From Rhodococcus rhodnii (GTDB taxonomy: Bacteria; Actinomycetota; Actinomycetes; Mycobacteriales; Pseudonocardiaceae), in the NCBI GenBank assembly GCA_000720375.1, contig JOAA01000006.1:186001-250000 (forward strand): DNA of 64,000 nucleotides, read 5' to 3'. The notes beneath the pieces were generated by a model that was given only the letters and a program-made list of their open reading frames with translations, was not told where the DNA came from and did no database searches. Positions 17,076 through 25,244 of this stretch are shown piece after piece. The position numbers and the translations under genes were made by a program. Within the stretch, counting starts at the first letter, position 1. Each line of letters starts with the position of its first letter.

Positions 17076-18242
17076 TCAGCTGCCCCGGCCGCCGTTGCGC
17101 AGAAAGTCCCGCTCGGCTTGCGTGGGCGCGAGCAGAGCGGCACGCGCGTAGGCGGCCGCGGCCTCAGTATCGCGGCCCAGCCGCCGGAGAAGATCCGCTC
17201 GAGTGGCGTGGAACGGGTGGTAGTTGTCCAGGTCCAACTGCTCCACCAAGGCCAGCGCGACTTCCGGACCTCGGACCTCGCCGATGGCCACAGCACGGTT
17301 GAGCGCGACGACCGGCGTGGGCGCGATTGCGAGCAATTGGTCGTACAACGCGACGATCTGTGGCCAGTCGGTCTGCTCCGCGGTGGCCGCGTCGCTGTGC
17401 ACCGCGTTGATGGCGGCTTGGAGTTGGTACACACCGGGTTCGTCGCGGTGGAGGCACCAGCGGACGATCGCCTGTCCCTCGTTGATCAGGGCGCGATCCC
17501 ATTGCGTCCGGTCTTGGTCGCTGAGCAGCACGAGCGAACCGTCCGGTCGTGTTCGCGACGTCCGGCGGGATTCGGTCAGCAGCATCAACGCGAGCAGTCC
17601 GGCGACTTCGGGCTCGTCGGGCATGAGCTCCGCGACGATCCGGGTGAGCCGGATCGCCTCGGCGCTTCCGGCGTTGTAGAGCAGGTACAGAACGGCGAGT
17701 ACCGACTTCAGCCTGTGAGGTAGCTCGGGGCGTTCCGGCACGCGGTACGGAATCCGGGCGGCCTTGATCTTGCGTTTGGCCCGCACCAGCCGCTGCGCCA
17801 TCGTCGGCTCGCTCACCAGGAACGACCGCGCGACCTCCTGTGTCGACAGCCCACCCAATAGCCGCAACGTAAGCGCTACCTGTGCCTCGACCGACAACGC
17901 CGGGTGACAACACGTGAAGATCAGCCGAAGCCGGTCATCCGGCACCTCGTCGGCCACAACGCTCTCATCGCCCGCTGCGAGCACGGCGACCTCGCCAAGC
18001 AGTTGCCGGCCGCGCGACTCCCGGCGCAGACGGTCGATCGCGGACTTGCGAGCCGTCGTGGTGATCCAGCCACCCGGATTGGGCGGCAGGCCGTCGACCG
18101 GCCACTTGCGCAGTGCGGTGGCGAAGGCGTCCTGAACCGCGTCCTCCGCGATGTCGACGTCCCCGAAGAATCGGATCAAGGCAGCCACCGACCGGCCGGA
18201 CTCCGCACGGAAGATCCGGCCGATCATGGCCTCATCGAGCAC
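17076..18242 (-). CDS. ECF42-type RNA polymerase sigma factor with TPR-like C-terminal domain
   Basis: A 388-residue ECF sigma factor. Region 2 is at the N-terminus (FFGDVDIAEDAVQDAFATALRKW, WITTTARKSAIDRLRR) and region 4 near residues 115-165 (LTLRLLGGLSTQEVARSFLVSEPTMAQRLVRAKRKI). A long helical tail (about 190-385) corresponds to the DUF6596/TPR-like domain of the ECF42 group. In that group the sigma factor is encoded beside a DGPF/YCII protein, as here, and has no classical anti-sigma factor. GTG 18242 lies two bases after the YCII stop; ATG five codons later is an alternative. Confidence 0.9.
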   Translation of the reverse strand: MLDEAMIGRIFRAESGRSVAALIRFFGDVDIAEDAVQDAFATALRKWPVDGLPPNPGGWITTTARKSAIDRLRRESRGRQLLGEVAVLAAGDESVVADEVPDDRLRLIFTCCHPALSVEAQVALTLRLLGGLSTQEVARSFLVSEPTMAQRLVRAKRKIKAARIPYRVPERPELPHRLKSVLAVLYLLYNAGSAEAIRLTRIVAELMPDEPEVAGLLALMLLTESRRTSRTRPDGSLVLLSDQDRTQWDRALINEGQAIVRWCLHRDEPGVYQLQAAINAVHSDAATAEQTDWPQIVALYDQLLAIAPTPVVALNRAVAIGEVRGPEVALALVEQLDLDNYHPFHATRADLLRRLGRDTEAAAAYARAALLAPTQAERDFLRNGGRGS

Positions 18243-18244
18243 GC

Positions 18245-18622
18245 TCAGGCTCCGGCACCCGGTTCGGTCGCGAACCCGGCGAAGGGCCGTACCTCGATCG
18301 GCGCGTTGATCAACGCCGTCACCTTCGACGCCCAGCCAAGCGCGGCGTCCAGATCGTCCGCCTCGATGACGTAGAACCCACCGAGGTGCTCCTTCGCCTC
18401 CACGAACGGGCCGTCCGTGGTCAGCACAGCACCCTCGGACACGCGCACCACCGTCGCGGTGTCCGGATCATGCAGACGACCTGAGAAGACCCACGCACCG
18501 GCCGCGCCCATCTCCTTCTCCAGGACGCTGAGCTGCGCGTATGCCTGGCGCATCGCCTCCTCCGTCATCGGGACGCGGGTCTGCGCCGCAGCGGTGTGCA
18601 CGGACAGCAGGTACTTCGCCAT
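18245..18622 (-). CDS. YCII/DGPF-domain protein, partner of the ECF42 sigma factor
   Basis: The 125-residue protein belongs to the YCII-related family and contains the diagnostic DGPFVEAKEHLGGFYVIE segment (about residues 66-83). DGPF proteins are the usual genomic partners of ECF42 sigma factors and often members of their regulon; their biochemical role is not established. It is the first gene of the sigma-TfoX run. A good ribosome site (GGAGCAATGCC) precedes ATG 18622. Confidence 0.88.
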   Translation of the reverse strand: MAKYLLSVHTAAAQTRVPMTEEAMRQAYAQLSVLEKEMGAAGAWVFSGRLHDPDTATVVRVSEGAVLTTDGPFVEAKEHLGGFYVIEADDLDAALGWASKVTALINAPIEVRPFAGFATEPGAGA

Positions 18623-18728
18623 GGCATTGCTCCTTCCGGGCGGGCACGCCCCGCCTCACCCCACTACGAACAGGTCACGCCCAGATCGACACAACAGGAG
18701 CGAAATGATGTCGGCGGGTGCTCGCTTT

Positions 18729-19010
18729 TCACCCTGTCGGGATCATCGACAGCTCCGGTGCGTTGCGCAGCGCCTTCCGGGCCTGGTGCAGGAGCCGGCG
18801 TGCAGTGCCTGCCGGGATATCGAGCACCCGTGCGGCGTCGGCGACGGTCAGGTCCTCCCAGGCGACCAGGGTCAGGACCTCGCGTTCCGCCGGTTTGAGC
18901 CTCGCCACTGCCGCCCGCAGCGCGGCGTGGGCGTCCACCGCCGGCCACGGATCCCACCAGTTCGTCACGTCCGGTGTGAGCTCTTCCTTCGGCGCTGACC
19001 GAGCAGGTCC
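18729..19010 (-). pseudogene. Orphan sigma-70 region 4 remnant
   Basis: The frame encodes only an ECF-type region 4 (LRAAVARLKPAEREVLTLVAWEDLT, VADAARVLDIPAGTARRLLHQARKAL). Region 2 is absent, and an in-frame TGA at 19011 closes the frame upstream. A GTG at 18968 could start a 79-residue protein, but no ribosome site is clear. It reads as the 3' remnant of a deleted sigma factor between the YCII and DUF998 genes. A stand-alone region 4 regulator is the less likely alternative. Confidence 0.6.
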
Positions 19011-19084
19011 TCAGCGGTCTCGCGCCCCTCGCCGCGCTAAGTAGGGGGTGCTTCGGCTCATGGCGAAACCATGCCTGCGAGTGA

Positions 19085-19792
19085 TCACACCGCCGCGGGT
19101 ACAGCCTGGTTGTGCACGACAGTGGTCCGGCGTGCGCGGCTGACGAGCAGTGAGACTCCGAACAGGACGTGCGCGACGACGATCGGATAGATCGCAAGGC
19201 GTTCGAACAGTCCGATCGCGACATTGATCCCGGCGCGGACGTCGATCATGAAAGCGGCGAACCCGATCAGCCCGATCACGCCGAGCACCAGCAAGCTCCG
19301 CGCTACCGCGGGCGACATGTCGAAGCGGCCGCGCAACGACGCGGCGAGGATCGACAACAGGTTGCCGGACACGATGGTGGCCTGCGCACCGATCAAGTGG
19401 AACAGGATGTTCCCGTTGTCGATACTCGCCTGCGAGCCCTGGAACAAGCCGACCATGGCGATCCCGACGCCGAAGATCACGGAGATGGCCAGCAGCAGCT
19501 TCGGCCGGGCGCCTGTGGACGGACGCAGCACCAAGGCGGCCGCGACGACGAACAGCACGCCGTAGCCGATGAACCCGGTGTTCATCACCGCCGCCCATGG
19601 CGAGTACACGTCCTGTCCGAACACATGGGACGGTGGTCCGGCGATGCCCAGATCGCTGACGTAGTGGTAGAAGTAGTCGTAACTCGGAGCCGTCCACGCC
19701 AGCGCTGCGGCGGCTTCCGCGATCAGGTAAAGGATCGGCCCGGCCACGAGCAGGACAGCACCGGCGGTGGCGGCTTTGGTTCGACGAAGCAT
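19085..19792 (-). CDS. DUF998-family integral membrane protein
   Basis: The 235-residue protein has about six hydrophobic helices and the DUF998 hallmark YDYFYHYVSDLG after the first helix, plus MNTGFIGYGVLF. The function of DUF998 proteins is not known. It starts three bases after the aldo/keto reductase stop and should be co-transcribed with it from the operator-containing gap at 20.9 kb. Confidence 0.85.
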   Translation of the reverse strand: MLRRTKAATAGAVLLVAGPILYLIAEAAAALAWTAPSYDYFYHYVSDLGIAGPPSHVFGQDVYSPWAAVMNTGFIGYGVLFVVAAALVLRPSTGARPKLLLAISVIFGVGIAMVGLFQGSQASIDNGNILFHLIGAQATIVSGNLLSILAASLRGRFDMSPAVARSLLVLGVIGLIGFAAFMIDVRAGINVAIGLFERLAIYPIVVAHVLFGVSLLVSRARRTTVVHNQAVPAAV

Positions 19793-19795
19793 GGG

Positions 19796-20842
19796 TCACG
19801 CACCCGCGGGTGTGAGCTGTGGGACGCGGGCCGCGATCCGTTGCAGTTCGGCGTCGTCGGAGATGCCCTGGAAGTCGTACCTCGGCGTGTACGGCCGCTC
19901 CAGCAGGGAGATCTCCTCGGTGGTCAGCTCGATGTCCAGTGATGCCACGGCTTCGTCGATGTGCCGGGTGGTGTTCGCGCCGACCAGCGGCGCGGTGACG
20001 ACCGGGTTGGTCCGCAGCCAGGCCAGCGCCACCTGGGCGCGACTGACGCCCCGGCCTTCGGCGACCGCGCCGACGGCGTCGATGATCTGCCGGTCGCTGT
20101 CCGGGGTGGAGTACAGCATGTCGGCGAAGCTGCCGTCGGTTTGCGACCGCGTGGTGGCGGTGTCGTCCCAGGCTCGGGCCAGCCGGCCGCGCGCCAGCGG
20201 GCTCCACACGATGGTGCCGACGCCTTCGTCCGCGCACAGCGGGAGCATTTCCCGCTCCTCCTCACGGGCCAACAGGTTGTAATGGTCCTGCATGGACACG
20301 AACCGCGCCCAGCCGTTCGCCTTCTGCGTGTGCAGCGCTTTGCTGAACTCCCATGCGTGCATGGACGACGCACCGAGGTAGCGCACCTTGCCTGTCTTCA
20401 CCAGGTCGTGCAGTGCCTCCAGGGTCTCCTCGAGCGGCGTGCTTGGGTCGTTGCGGTGGATTTGGTACAGGTCAACGTAATCGGTGCCCAGTCGGCGCAG
20501 GCTGTGGTCGATCTCGGCCATGATCGCCTTACGGGACAAGCCTTTGCCGTTCGGGCCGGTCCGCATCGGGTGTCGCAGCTTGGTCGCGATCACCACGTCG
20601 TCACGGTTGGCGAAGTCGCGCAGCGCCCGGCCGAGAATCTCCTCGCTGGAGCCCTGCGAGTACAGGTTGGCCGTGTCGAAGAAGTTGATTCCCTGTTCCA
20701 GGGCGTGCTTGATGAGCGGCCGGGACTTCTCCTCCGGCAGCGACCACACCGGGTGCCCGCGATCCGGCTCGCCGTAGGTCATCGCGCCGATGGCGATCGG
20801 TGAGACGTCCAGACCGGTTTTGCCCAGCTTGACGTAACGCAT
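19796..20842 (-). CDS. Aldo/keto reductase
   Basis: A 348-residue NADPH-dependent AKR of the AKR11/AKR12-like type, reducing aldehydes or ketones in the cytoplasm. The tetrad is complete: D56 and Y61 in FDTANLY, K88 in ATKL and H129 in YQIH. The C-terminal cofactor motif APLVGANTTRHIDEA is present. ATG 20842 is preceded by GGAGGATATTCC. It is divergent from a TetR gene, with two nearly identical palindromes in the gap, so TetR repression is very likely. Together with the DUF998 gene it forms a two-gene stress or detoxification unit. Confidence 0.92.
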   Translation of the reverse strand: MRYVKLGKTGLDVSPIAIGAMTYGEPDRGHPVWSLPEEKSRPLIKHALEQGINFFDTANLYSQGSSEEILGRALRDFANRDDVVIATKLRHPMRTGPNGKGLSRKAIMAEIDHSLRRLGTDYVDLYQIHRNDPSTPLEETLEALHDLVKTGKVRYLGASSMHAWEFSKALHTQKANGWARFVSMQDHYNLLAREEEREMLPLCADEGVGTIVWSPLARGRLARAWDDTATTRSQTDGSFADMLYSTPDSDRQIIDAVGAVAEGRGVSRAQVALAWLRTNPVVTAPLVGANTTRHIDEAVASLDIELTTEEISLLERPYTPRYDFQGISDDAELQRIAARVPQLTPAGA

Positions 20843-20873
20843 GGAATATCCTCCGTGACCTGTGTTCTACTGA

Positions 20874-20891
20874 AGCGGAGAGTTCTCCGCT
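20874..20891. promoter_or_regulatory. TetR operator copy 1
   Basis: AGCGGAGAGTTCTCCGCT is an 18-bp palindrome with a mismatch only at the centre, in the divergent gap between the reductase and the TetR gene. It matches the second copy 31 bp away, about three helical turns, so dimers would bind the same face. Confidence 0.75.
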
Positions 20892-20904
20892 CACCGGAGA
20901 CGTT

Positions 20905-20922
20905 AGTGGAGAGCTCTCCGCT
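20905..20922. promoter_or_regulatory. TetR operator copy 2
   Basis: AGTGGAGAGCTCTCCGCT is palindromic apart from one outer position and shares the GGAGAG/CTCTCC core with copy 1. It lies 30 bases before the TetR ATG, well placed for autoregulation. Confidence 0.75.
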
Positions 20923-20952
20923 TGGCAACATCGAGCACCACGGAAGGGTGGT

Positions 20953-21510
20953 ATGCGGATGCCGAACCGCGAACCGCAACGCAGCGACGCTCAGGCCAAC
21001 CGCACGCGCATCCTCGAGGTCGCACGCGACATGCTGACCGAGGACGGCGACGCGTCGCTGAACTCGATCGCCAAGAAGGCGGGCGTCGGCGCGGGCACCC
21101 TCTACCGGCACTTCCCCAACCGGGAAGCCCTCGTCCTGGCCGTCTATCGCCATGAGGTGCAACGGCTTGTCGACTGGGCCACGGAACTACTGGCAGAGGA
21201 CCCGCCACTGGTCGCCATGCGCAAGTGGTTCGAACGGCTCGCGGGCTACATCCGCATCAAACGCGGTCTCGGCGACGCGCTGACCGCCGCCAACCACGAC
21301 GCGATCACCAATGAGACCTACGGCCCGGTCATCAAGACCATCGCCATGTTCTTGCACGCGGGCGAGCAGGACCACACGATCCGACCAGGGCTCAATCCAG
21401 ACGACGTGCTGCTGATGATGGGCGCCGTCTGGCGCACTCCGGCGGGCCAGGAAGGCGAGAACCAAGCCAGCCGGTTGCTCGACCTGATTCTGGAGGCTTT
21501 CCGGGCCTGA
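20953..21510 (+). CDS. TetR-family repressor of the adjacent reductase operon
   Basis: The 185-residue regulator has an N-terminal helix-turn-helix (DASLNSIAKKAGVGAGTLYRHFPNREALVLAVY, about residues 35-67) and an all-helical ligand domain of SbtR-like (TetR_C_21) type. ATG 20953 is chosen; M3 is an alternative. It is divergent from the aldo/keto reductase gene, and two operators occupy the gap, so it most likely represses both directions until a substrate-like ligand releases it. The ligand is unknown. Confidence 0.9.
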   Translation: MRMPNREPQRSDAQANRTRILEVARDMLTEDGDASLNSIAKKAGVGAGTLYRHFPNREALVLAVYRHEVQRLVDWATELLAEDPPLVAMRKWFERLAGYIRIKRGLGDALTAANHDAITNETYGPVIKTIAMFLHAGEQDHTIRPGLNPDDVLLMMGAVWRTPAGQEGENQASRLLDLILEAFRA

Positions 21511-21519
21511 CGCCGGCTC

Positions 21520-22500
21520 CTAGCCGGTTGACTCGCGAACCACCAGCTCCGGCTTGAACATGACCTGCTGGTGCGCGTGGACGTCCGGGTTGTCGCACTC
21601 CTCCAGCAGCAACTGGGCGGCCATCCGTCCGATTTGGATGGCCGGCTGCCTGATCGACGACAGCGGGACGGCGGCGTCGGCGGCGAATTCGATGTCGTCG
21701 TAGCCGATCAGGGCGATGTCCTCGGATATCCGACGGCCAGTGCTCACCGCGGCGCGCAGTACGCCAAGGGCGAGCAAGTCGTTGGCGCAGAACACGGCGT
21801 CGACTGCGGAGCCGTTGTCGAACAGCTCGCGTGCGGCCGCGTACCCGTAACCTGCTTTGAGCGCCGGGGTTTCCACCACCTCGACATCGCCGACCGCGCG
21901 ACGCAGGCCGGTCAAGCGGTCCGCGCACTGGCTCAGGCTCAACGGCCCGGTGATGTACGCGATCCGCTTCCGGCCGAGCGACTTCAGATGGGCGCCAGCG
22001 AGTTCGCCACCGGCGACGTCGTCGACGCCGACCGAGCAGCAGTCGGCCTGCGAGGCGGTCCGGTCGACCAGCACCGCAGGCGTACCGCGGTGGCGCAACA
22101 CGTCCAGCCGTTGCGATCCCGCCATGACCGGGGTGATGAGCACGCCTCGAACTCGTTGTTCCTCCAGCACCTGCAGGTACCAGTTCTCCCGCGCTGCCTG
22201 CTCGTCGGAGTTGCACAGCAGTACCGCGTAGCCCAGTTCGGTGGCGACGTCCTCCACGCCTTTGGCCACGTCCTGGAAGAACGGGTTCGCCATGTCGAGC
22301 ACGACCAGGCCCAGCGACCGACTGGCTCCGGCACGCAGCTGCGCGGCTGAGGAGTTGCGTACGAAGCCCAGTTCCTCGATCGCGGCCAGGACCAGTTCCC
22401 TGGTCGCGGGCGCTACCTTGGCCGGCCGGTTGAGCACATTGGACACGGTGCCGACCGACACGCCCGCGCGCACGGCGACGTCTTTGATGCTCACGGCCAT
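21520..22500 (-). CDS. LacI-family regulator of the rhamnose operon
   Basis: The 326-residue repressor has the LacI headpiece (SIKDVAVRAGVSVGTVSNVLNRPAKVAPATRELV, starting at residue 4) followed by a periplasmic-binding-like sugar domain (residues about 60-325). The hinge and core read LGLVVLDMANPFFQDVAKGVED. ATG 22500 places the headpiece at the very N-terminus; the frame to 22551 adds 17 residues without homology. It is divergent from the rhamnose importer and catabolic genes, with a perfect CG-centred operator in front of them. L-rhamnose or a derivative is the probable inducer. Confidence 0.9.
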   Translation of the reverse strand: MAVSIKDVAVRAGVSVGTVSNVLNRPAKVAPATRELVLAAIEELGFVRNSSAAQLRAGASRSLGLVVLDMANPFFQDVAKGVEDVATELGYAVLLCNSDEQAARENWYLQVLEEQRVRGVLITPVMAGSQRLDVLRHRGTPAVLVDRTASQADCCSVGVDDVAGGELAGAHLKSLGRKRIAYITGPLSLSQCADRLTGLRRAVGDVEVVETPALKAGYGYAAARELFDNGSAVDAVFCANDLLALGVLRAAVSTGRRISEDIALIGYDDIEFAADAAVPLSSIRQPAIQIGRMAAQLLLEECDNPDVHAHQQVMFKPELVVRESTG

Positions 22501-22541
22501 GCTCTGAATCGTATCAATCAAATCGTTCCCCCAGCTGGGTC

Positions 22542-22570
22542 TTGACCGCACACAAATCAGCGCCTAGCTT
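22542..22570 (+). promoter_or_regulatory. Sigma-70-type promoter of the rhamnose operon
   Basis: TTGACC (22542-22547) and TAGCTT (22565-22570) are 17 bases apart, a good vegetative promoter. The transcript would start near 22577, just before the LacI operator, so repressor binding would block initiation or escape. Confidence 0.65.
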
Positions 22571-22584
22571 GGGCGCGACCGCCG

Positions 22585-22596
22585 TGAAACGTTTCA
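22585..22596. promoter_or_regulatory. LacI-family operator
   Basis: TGAAACGTTTCA is a perfect 12-bp palindrome with the central CG typical of LacI/GalR operators, 13 bases before the GTG of the importer ATPase. A weaker relative, TGAATCGTATCA (22505-22516), lies beside the regulator's own start and may allow autoregulation. Confidence 0.8.
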
Positions 22597-22609
22597 TCGA
22601 GGAGGCGTC

Positions 22610-24100
22610 GTGGCTCCGTTGCTCGAGCTGCATGGGGTGAGCAAGGCCTTCGGCGCGGTCCAGGCTCTGCGCGACGTGTCGCTCACGCTGCACGCGGGCG
22701 AGATCCATGCCCTGGCCGGTGAGAACGGGGCCGGGAAGTCCACAGTGGTCCGGATCATCGGCGGTGAGCACCAGCCGGACTCCGGCGAGGTGCGGCTGGA
22801 TGGGGAACCCGTGCGGTTCAGTGGTCCCCGCGACGCCCAGCACCGTGGCGTCGCGGTGATCCACCAGGAGCCGACCAGGTTTCCGGACCTGAACGTGGCG
22901 GAGAACGTGTTCATGGGCCGCCAGCCCCGGCGCAGCGGGCGACGGGTCGACCACAAGGCGATGCACCGGCGGACCGCCGAGCTGTTCGAAACACTCGGTG
23001 TGCCACTGGATCCGGCCCTGCCGACCCGTGGCCTGTCCATCGCGGACCAGCAGATCATCGAGATCGCCAAGGCACTGGCCAGCGACGCGCGGATCATCGT
23101 GATGGACGAACCGACCGCTGCCTTGTCCAATGTGGAGGCCGAGCGGCTGTTCCGGGTGGCGCGCACGCTGGCCGACAACGGCGCGGCGCTGCTGTTCATC
23201 TCCCACCGGCTCGAAGAGATGTACGAGCTGTGCCAACGAGTCACCGTGTTGCGCGACGGCTCGCTGGTCACCAGCGCACGGATGACCGACATCGACAACG
23301 ACACCCTCGTCCGTAGCATGGTCGGCCGGTCGGTCGAGCAGCTGTTTCCCAAGCGGGAGACCGATATCGGCGACGAGGTCCTGACTGTCCGGAATCTGAC
23401 CCAGCCGGGTGTGTTCCGGGATGTCTCGTTCGCCGTGCGCCAAGGTGAGATCGTCGGCCTGGCCGGTCTGGTCGGCTCCGGCCGTTCCGAGGTCGCCCGG
23501 GCCATCTTCGGCATCGACTCCCGCGAGTCCGGCACTGTGATGGTGGCAGGCAAGGAACTTCCCAAAGCCGACCCGCGTGCGGCGATCGCGGCAGGCCTGG
23601 CCATGGTCCCCGAGGACCGCCGGGAACAAGGGCTGATCCTCGAGCTGTCCATCGAACGCAACGCCAGCCTGTCGCAGCTGCGAAAAGTCACCAGCTGGGG
23701 CTTGGTGCGCGCCGGACGGGAACGTTCGCTGGCCGGTACCTGGGCCGAGCGGCTGGGGTTGCGGTTCGGCAGGCTGGCCGACCCCGCGGGCACTTTGTCG
23801 GGCGGCAACCAGCAGAAGGTCGTGCTCGGCAAGTGGCTGGCGACGCAACCGAAGGTGCTGATCGTCGATGAGCCGACGCGGGGAATCGACATCGGCGCCA
23901 AGGTCGAGGTGCATGCCCTGTTGTCGGATCTGGCCGCGTCCGGGATGGCGGTGTTGATGATCTCGTCGGAGTTGCCGGAAGTACTGGGTATGGCCGATCG
24001 GGTCTTGGTGATGCACGAAGGCCGGATCGCCACGGAGTTGTCACGGGCCGAGGCGAACGAGGAGGCCGTGATGCGTGCGGCGACGGGAAGTGCGGCATGA
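22610..24100 (+). CDS. rhaT: Rhamnose ABC importer ATPase (RbsA/RhaT-type)
   Basis: A 496-residue tandem ATPase of the carbohydrate uptake transporter-2 type. The first half has Walker A GENGAGKST, signature-region GLSIADQQ and Walker B IIVMDEPTAAL. The second half has the altered Walker A GLVGSGRSE, signature LSGGNQQK and Walker B LIVDEPTRGID, the usual asymmetry of this class. GTG 22610 follows GAGGAGG. It energises the two permeases downstream. The specificity for rhamnose is inferred from the catabolic genes behind it. Confidence 0.9.
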   Translation: MAPLLELHGVSKAFGAVQALRDVSLTLHAGEIHALAGENGAGKSTVVRIIGGEHQPDSGEVRLDGEPVRFSGPRDAQHRGVAVIHQEPTRFPDLNVAENVFMGRQPRRSGRRVDHKAMHRRTAELFETLGVPLDPALPTRGLSIADQQIIEIAKALASDARIIVMDEPTAALSNVEAERLFRVARTLADNGAALLFISHRLEEMYELCQRVTVLRDGSLVTSARMTDIDNDTLVRSMVGRSVEQLFPKRETDIGDEVLTVRNLTQPGVFRDVSFAVRQGEIVGLAGLVGSGRSEVARAIFGIDSRESGTVMVAGKELPKADPRAAIAAGLAMVPEDRREQGLILELSIERNASLSQLRKVTSWGLVRAGRERSLAGTWAERLGLRFGRLADPAGTLSGGNQQKVVLGKWLATQPKVLIVDEPTRGIDIGAKVEVHALLSDLAASGMAVLMISSELPEVLGMADRVLVMHEGRIATELSRAEANEEAVMRAATGSAA

Positions 24101-24255
24101 CGGCCATGGCCCGCAGCGGGAAAACCCGGCAGGCCACGCTGCCGGAAAACCAAAGCCATCGCGGCCACGAGCGCGGCGTGAAAAGCCCGTTCCGCGGCCA
24201 GCGAAACGGAACAGTCGCTGCGCCGGACGCAATGACAGCCGGGAGGGCGGCATGA
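24097..24255 (+). CDS. 52-residue basic ORF wedged between importer ATPase and permease
   Basis: The ATG overlaps the ATPase stop (ATGA at 24097) and the TGA overlaps the permease ATG (24252), so this small ORF is joined to both neighbours. The product starts MTAMARSGKTRQATLPENQS and is basic and hydrophilic, with no recognised domain. The DNA also holds two hairpins: CCGGCAG/CTGCCGG (24126-24145) and GTTCCG/CGGAAC (24189-24212). It could couple translation across a spacer that sets ATPase to permease ratio, or be a chance frame in a structured leader. Confidence 0.4.
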   Translation: MTAMARSGKTRQATLPENQSHRGHERGVKSPFRGQRNGTVAAPDAMTAGRAA

Positions 24256-25244
24256 CCTCCCTTCTTCGCAGCCGCGAGACCGGCATCGTCATCGCATTGG
24301 TCGCAGTCGTGGTCGCCACCACCGTGGCGAACCCCAGTTTCCTGTCCGGCCAAGGTGTGCACGATCTCTTCCTCAACGCCTCGATCATCGCGCTCCTGGC
24401 GGCCGGTCAGTGCCTGCTGGTCATCACCCGCAACATCGACCTTTCCGTCGGCTCGGTGATGGGCCTGACCGCGTACATGAGCGGCCAGATGTTCCTTGGC
24501 AACCAAGGCATGCCGATGATCCTGGTGATACTCGCCGGGATCGCGCTCGGCGCCCTGTGCGGGGTGATCAACGGAGCCCTGGTCGCCATCGCCAAAGTGC
24601 CCGCACTGGTCGTCACCCTTGGCACGCTTTACGTCTTCCGTGGCCTCGACTACGCCTGGGCATCGGCAACGGGCGTGCAGCAAGTCAACGCCTACCAGAT
24701 GTCGCCGAGCTTCCTGGAGTTCGGCAGTGGCTCCGTCCTCGGCATTCCAAACCTCACCCTCATCGCCGTGGTTGTCGTCGCGGTGATCGCGTACGGACTG
24801 CGTAATCTCTCCTCCGGCCGTGAGCTCTACGCGATCGGTTCGAACCCGGACGCGGCACGCCTGGCCGGTATCCCGACCGGGCGAAGGGTGTTCACCACGT
24901 TCGTGATCTCGGGTGGCTTGGTCGGGCTGGCCGGCGTCCTGCACGCCGCCTACTTCGGCACGATCAACGCCGCGGTCGGATCAGGCAAGGAACTCGCGGT
25001 GGTGGCCGCGGTCGTGGTCGGTGGCGTGGCGATCTTCGGTGGCAGTGGCACGGTGATCGGCGCGGCGCTCGGTGCGTTGCTGCTCACCACGATCACCAGC
25101 GCGCTGCCCATCCTCGGCGTACCGGCGTTCTGGCAGCGCGCGGTCGACGGTGCCGCGTTGCTGGTGGCGATCTCGCTGGACCGCACCGTGATGGTGCGAC
25201 TAGCCGCACGGCTACAACGGGAAAGGAACCGGGCCCGTGCGTGA
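24252..25244 (+). CDS. rhaP: Rhamnose ABC importer permease 1
   Basis: This 330-residue CUT2-type permease has about ten hydrophobic helices, beginning TGIVIALVAVVVATTVANP. The conserved ITRNIDLSVGSVMGL is near residue 59, and the ATPase-contact region includes YAIGSNPDAARLAGI. GGGAGGGCGGC precedes ATG 24252; the longer frame from 24075 is unlikely. It should form a heterodimer with the next permease and receive sugar from the lipoprotein encoded downstream. Confidence 0.9.
   Translation: MTSLLRSRETGIVIALVAVVVATTVANPSFLSGQGVHDLFLNASIIALLAAGQCLLVITRNIDLSVGSVMGLTAYMSGQMFLGNQGMPMILVILAGIALGALCGVINGALVAIAKVPALVVTLGTLYVFRGLDYAWASATGVQQVNAYQMSPSFLEFGSGSVLGIPNLTLIAVVVVAVIAYGLRNLSSGRELYAIGSNPDAARLAGIPTGRRVFTTFVISGGLVGLAGVLHAAYFGTINAAVGSGKELAVVAAVVVGGVAIFGGSGTVIGAALGALLLTTITSALPILGVPAFWQRAVDGAALLVAISLDRTVMVRLAARLQRERNRARA

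Noticed and set aside
19011..20237. 408-codon Arg-rich frame on - through the DUF998 and reductase genes
   Set aside because: It is a shadow of the two genes in another frame on the same strand, with no domain and no plausible start signal.
22514..24168. Two 500-codon open frames on - opposite the rhamnose ATPase
   Set aside because: The + strand protein has both full ATPase motif sets. The - frames lack any recognisable domain and share the antisense codon pattern.
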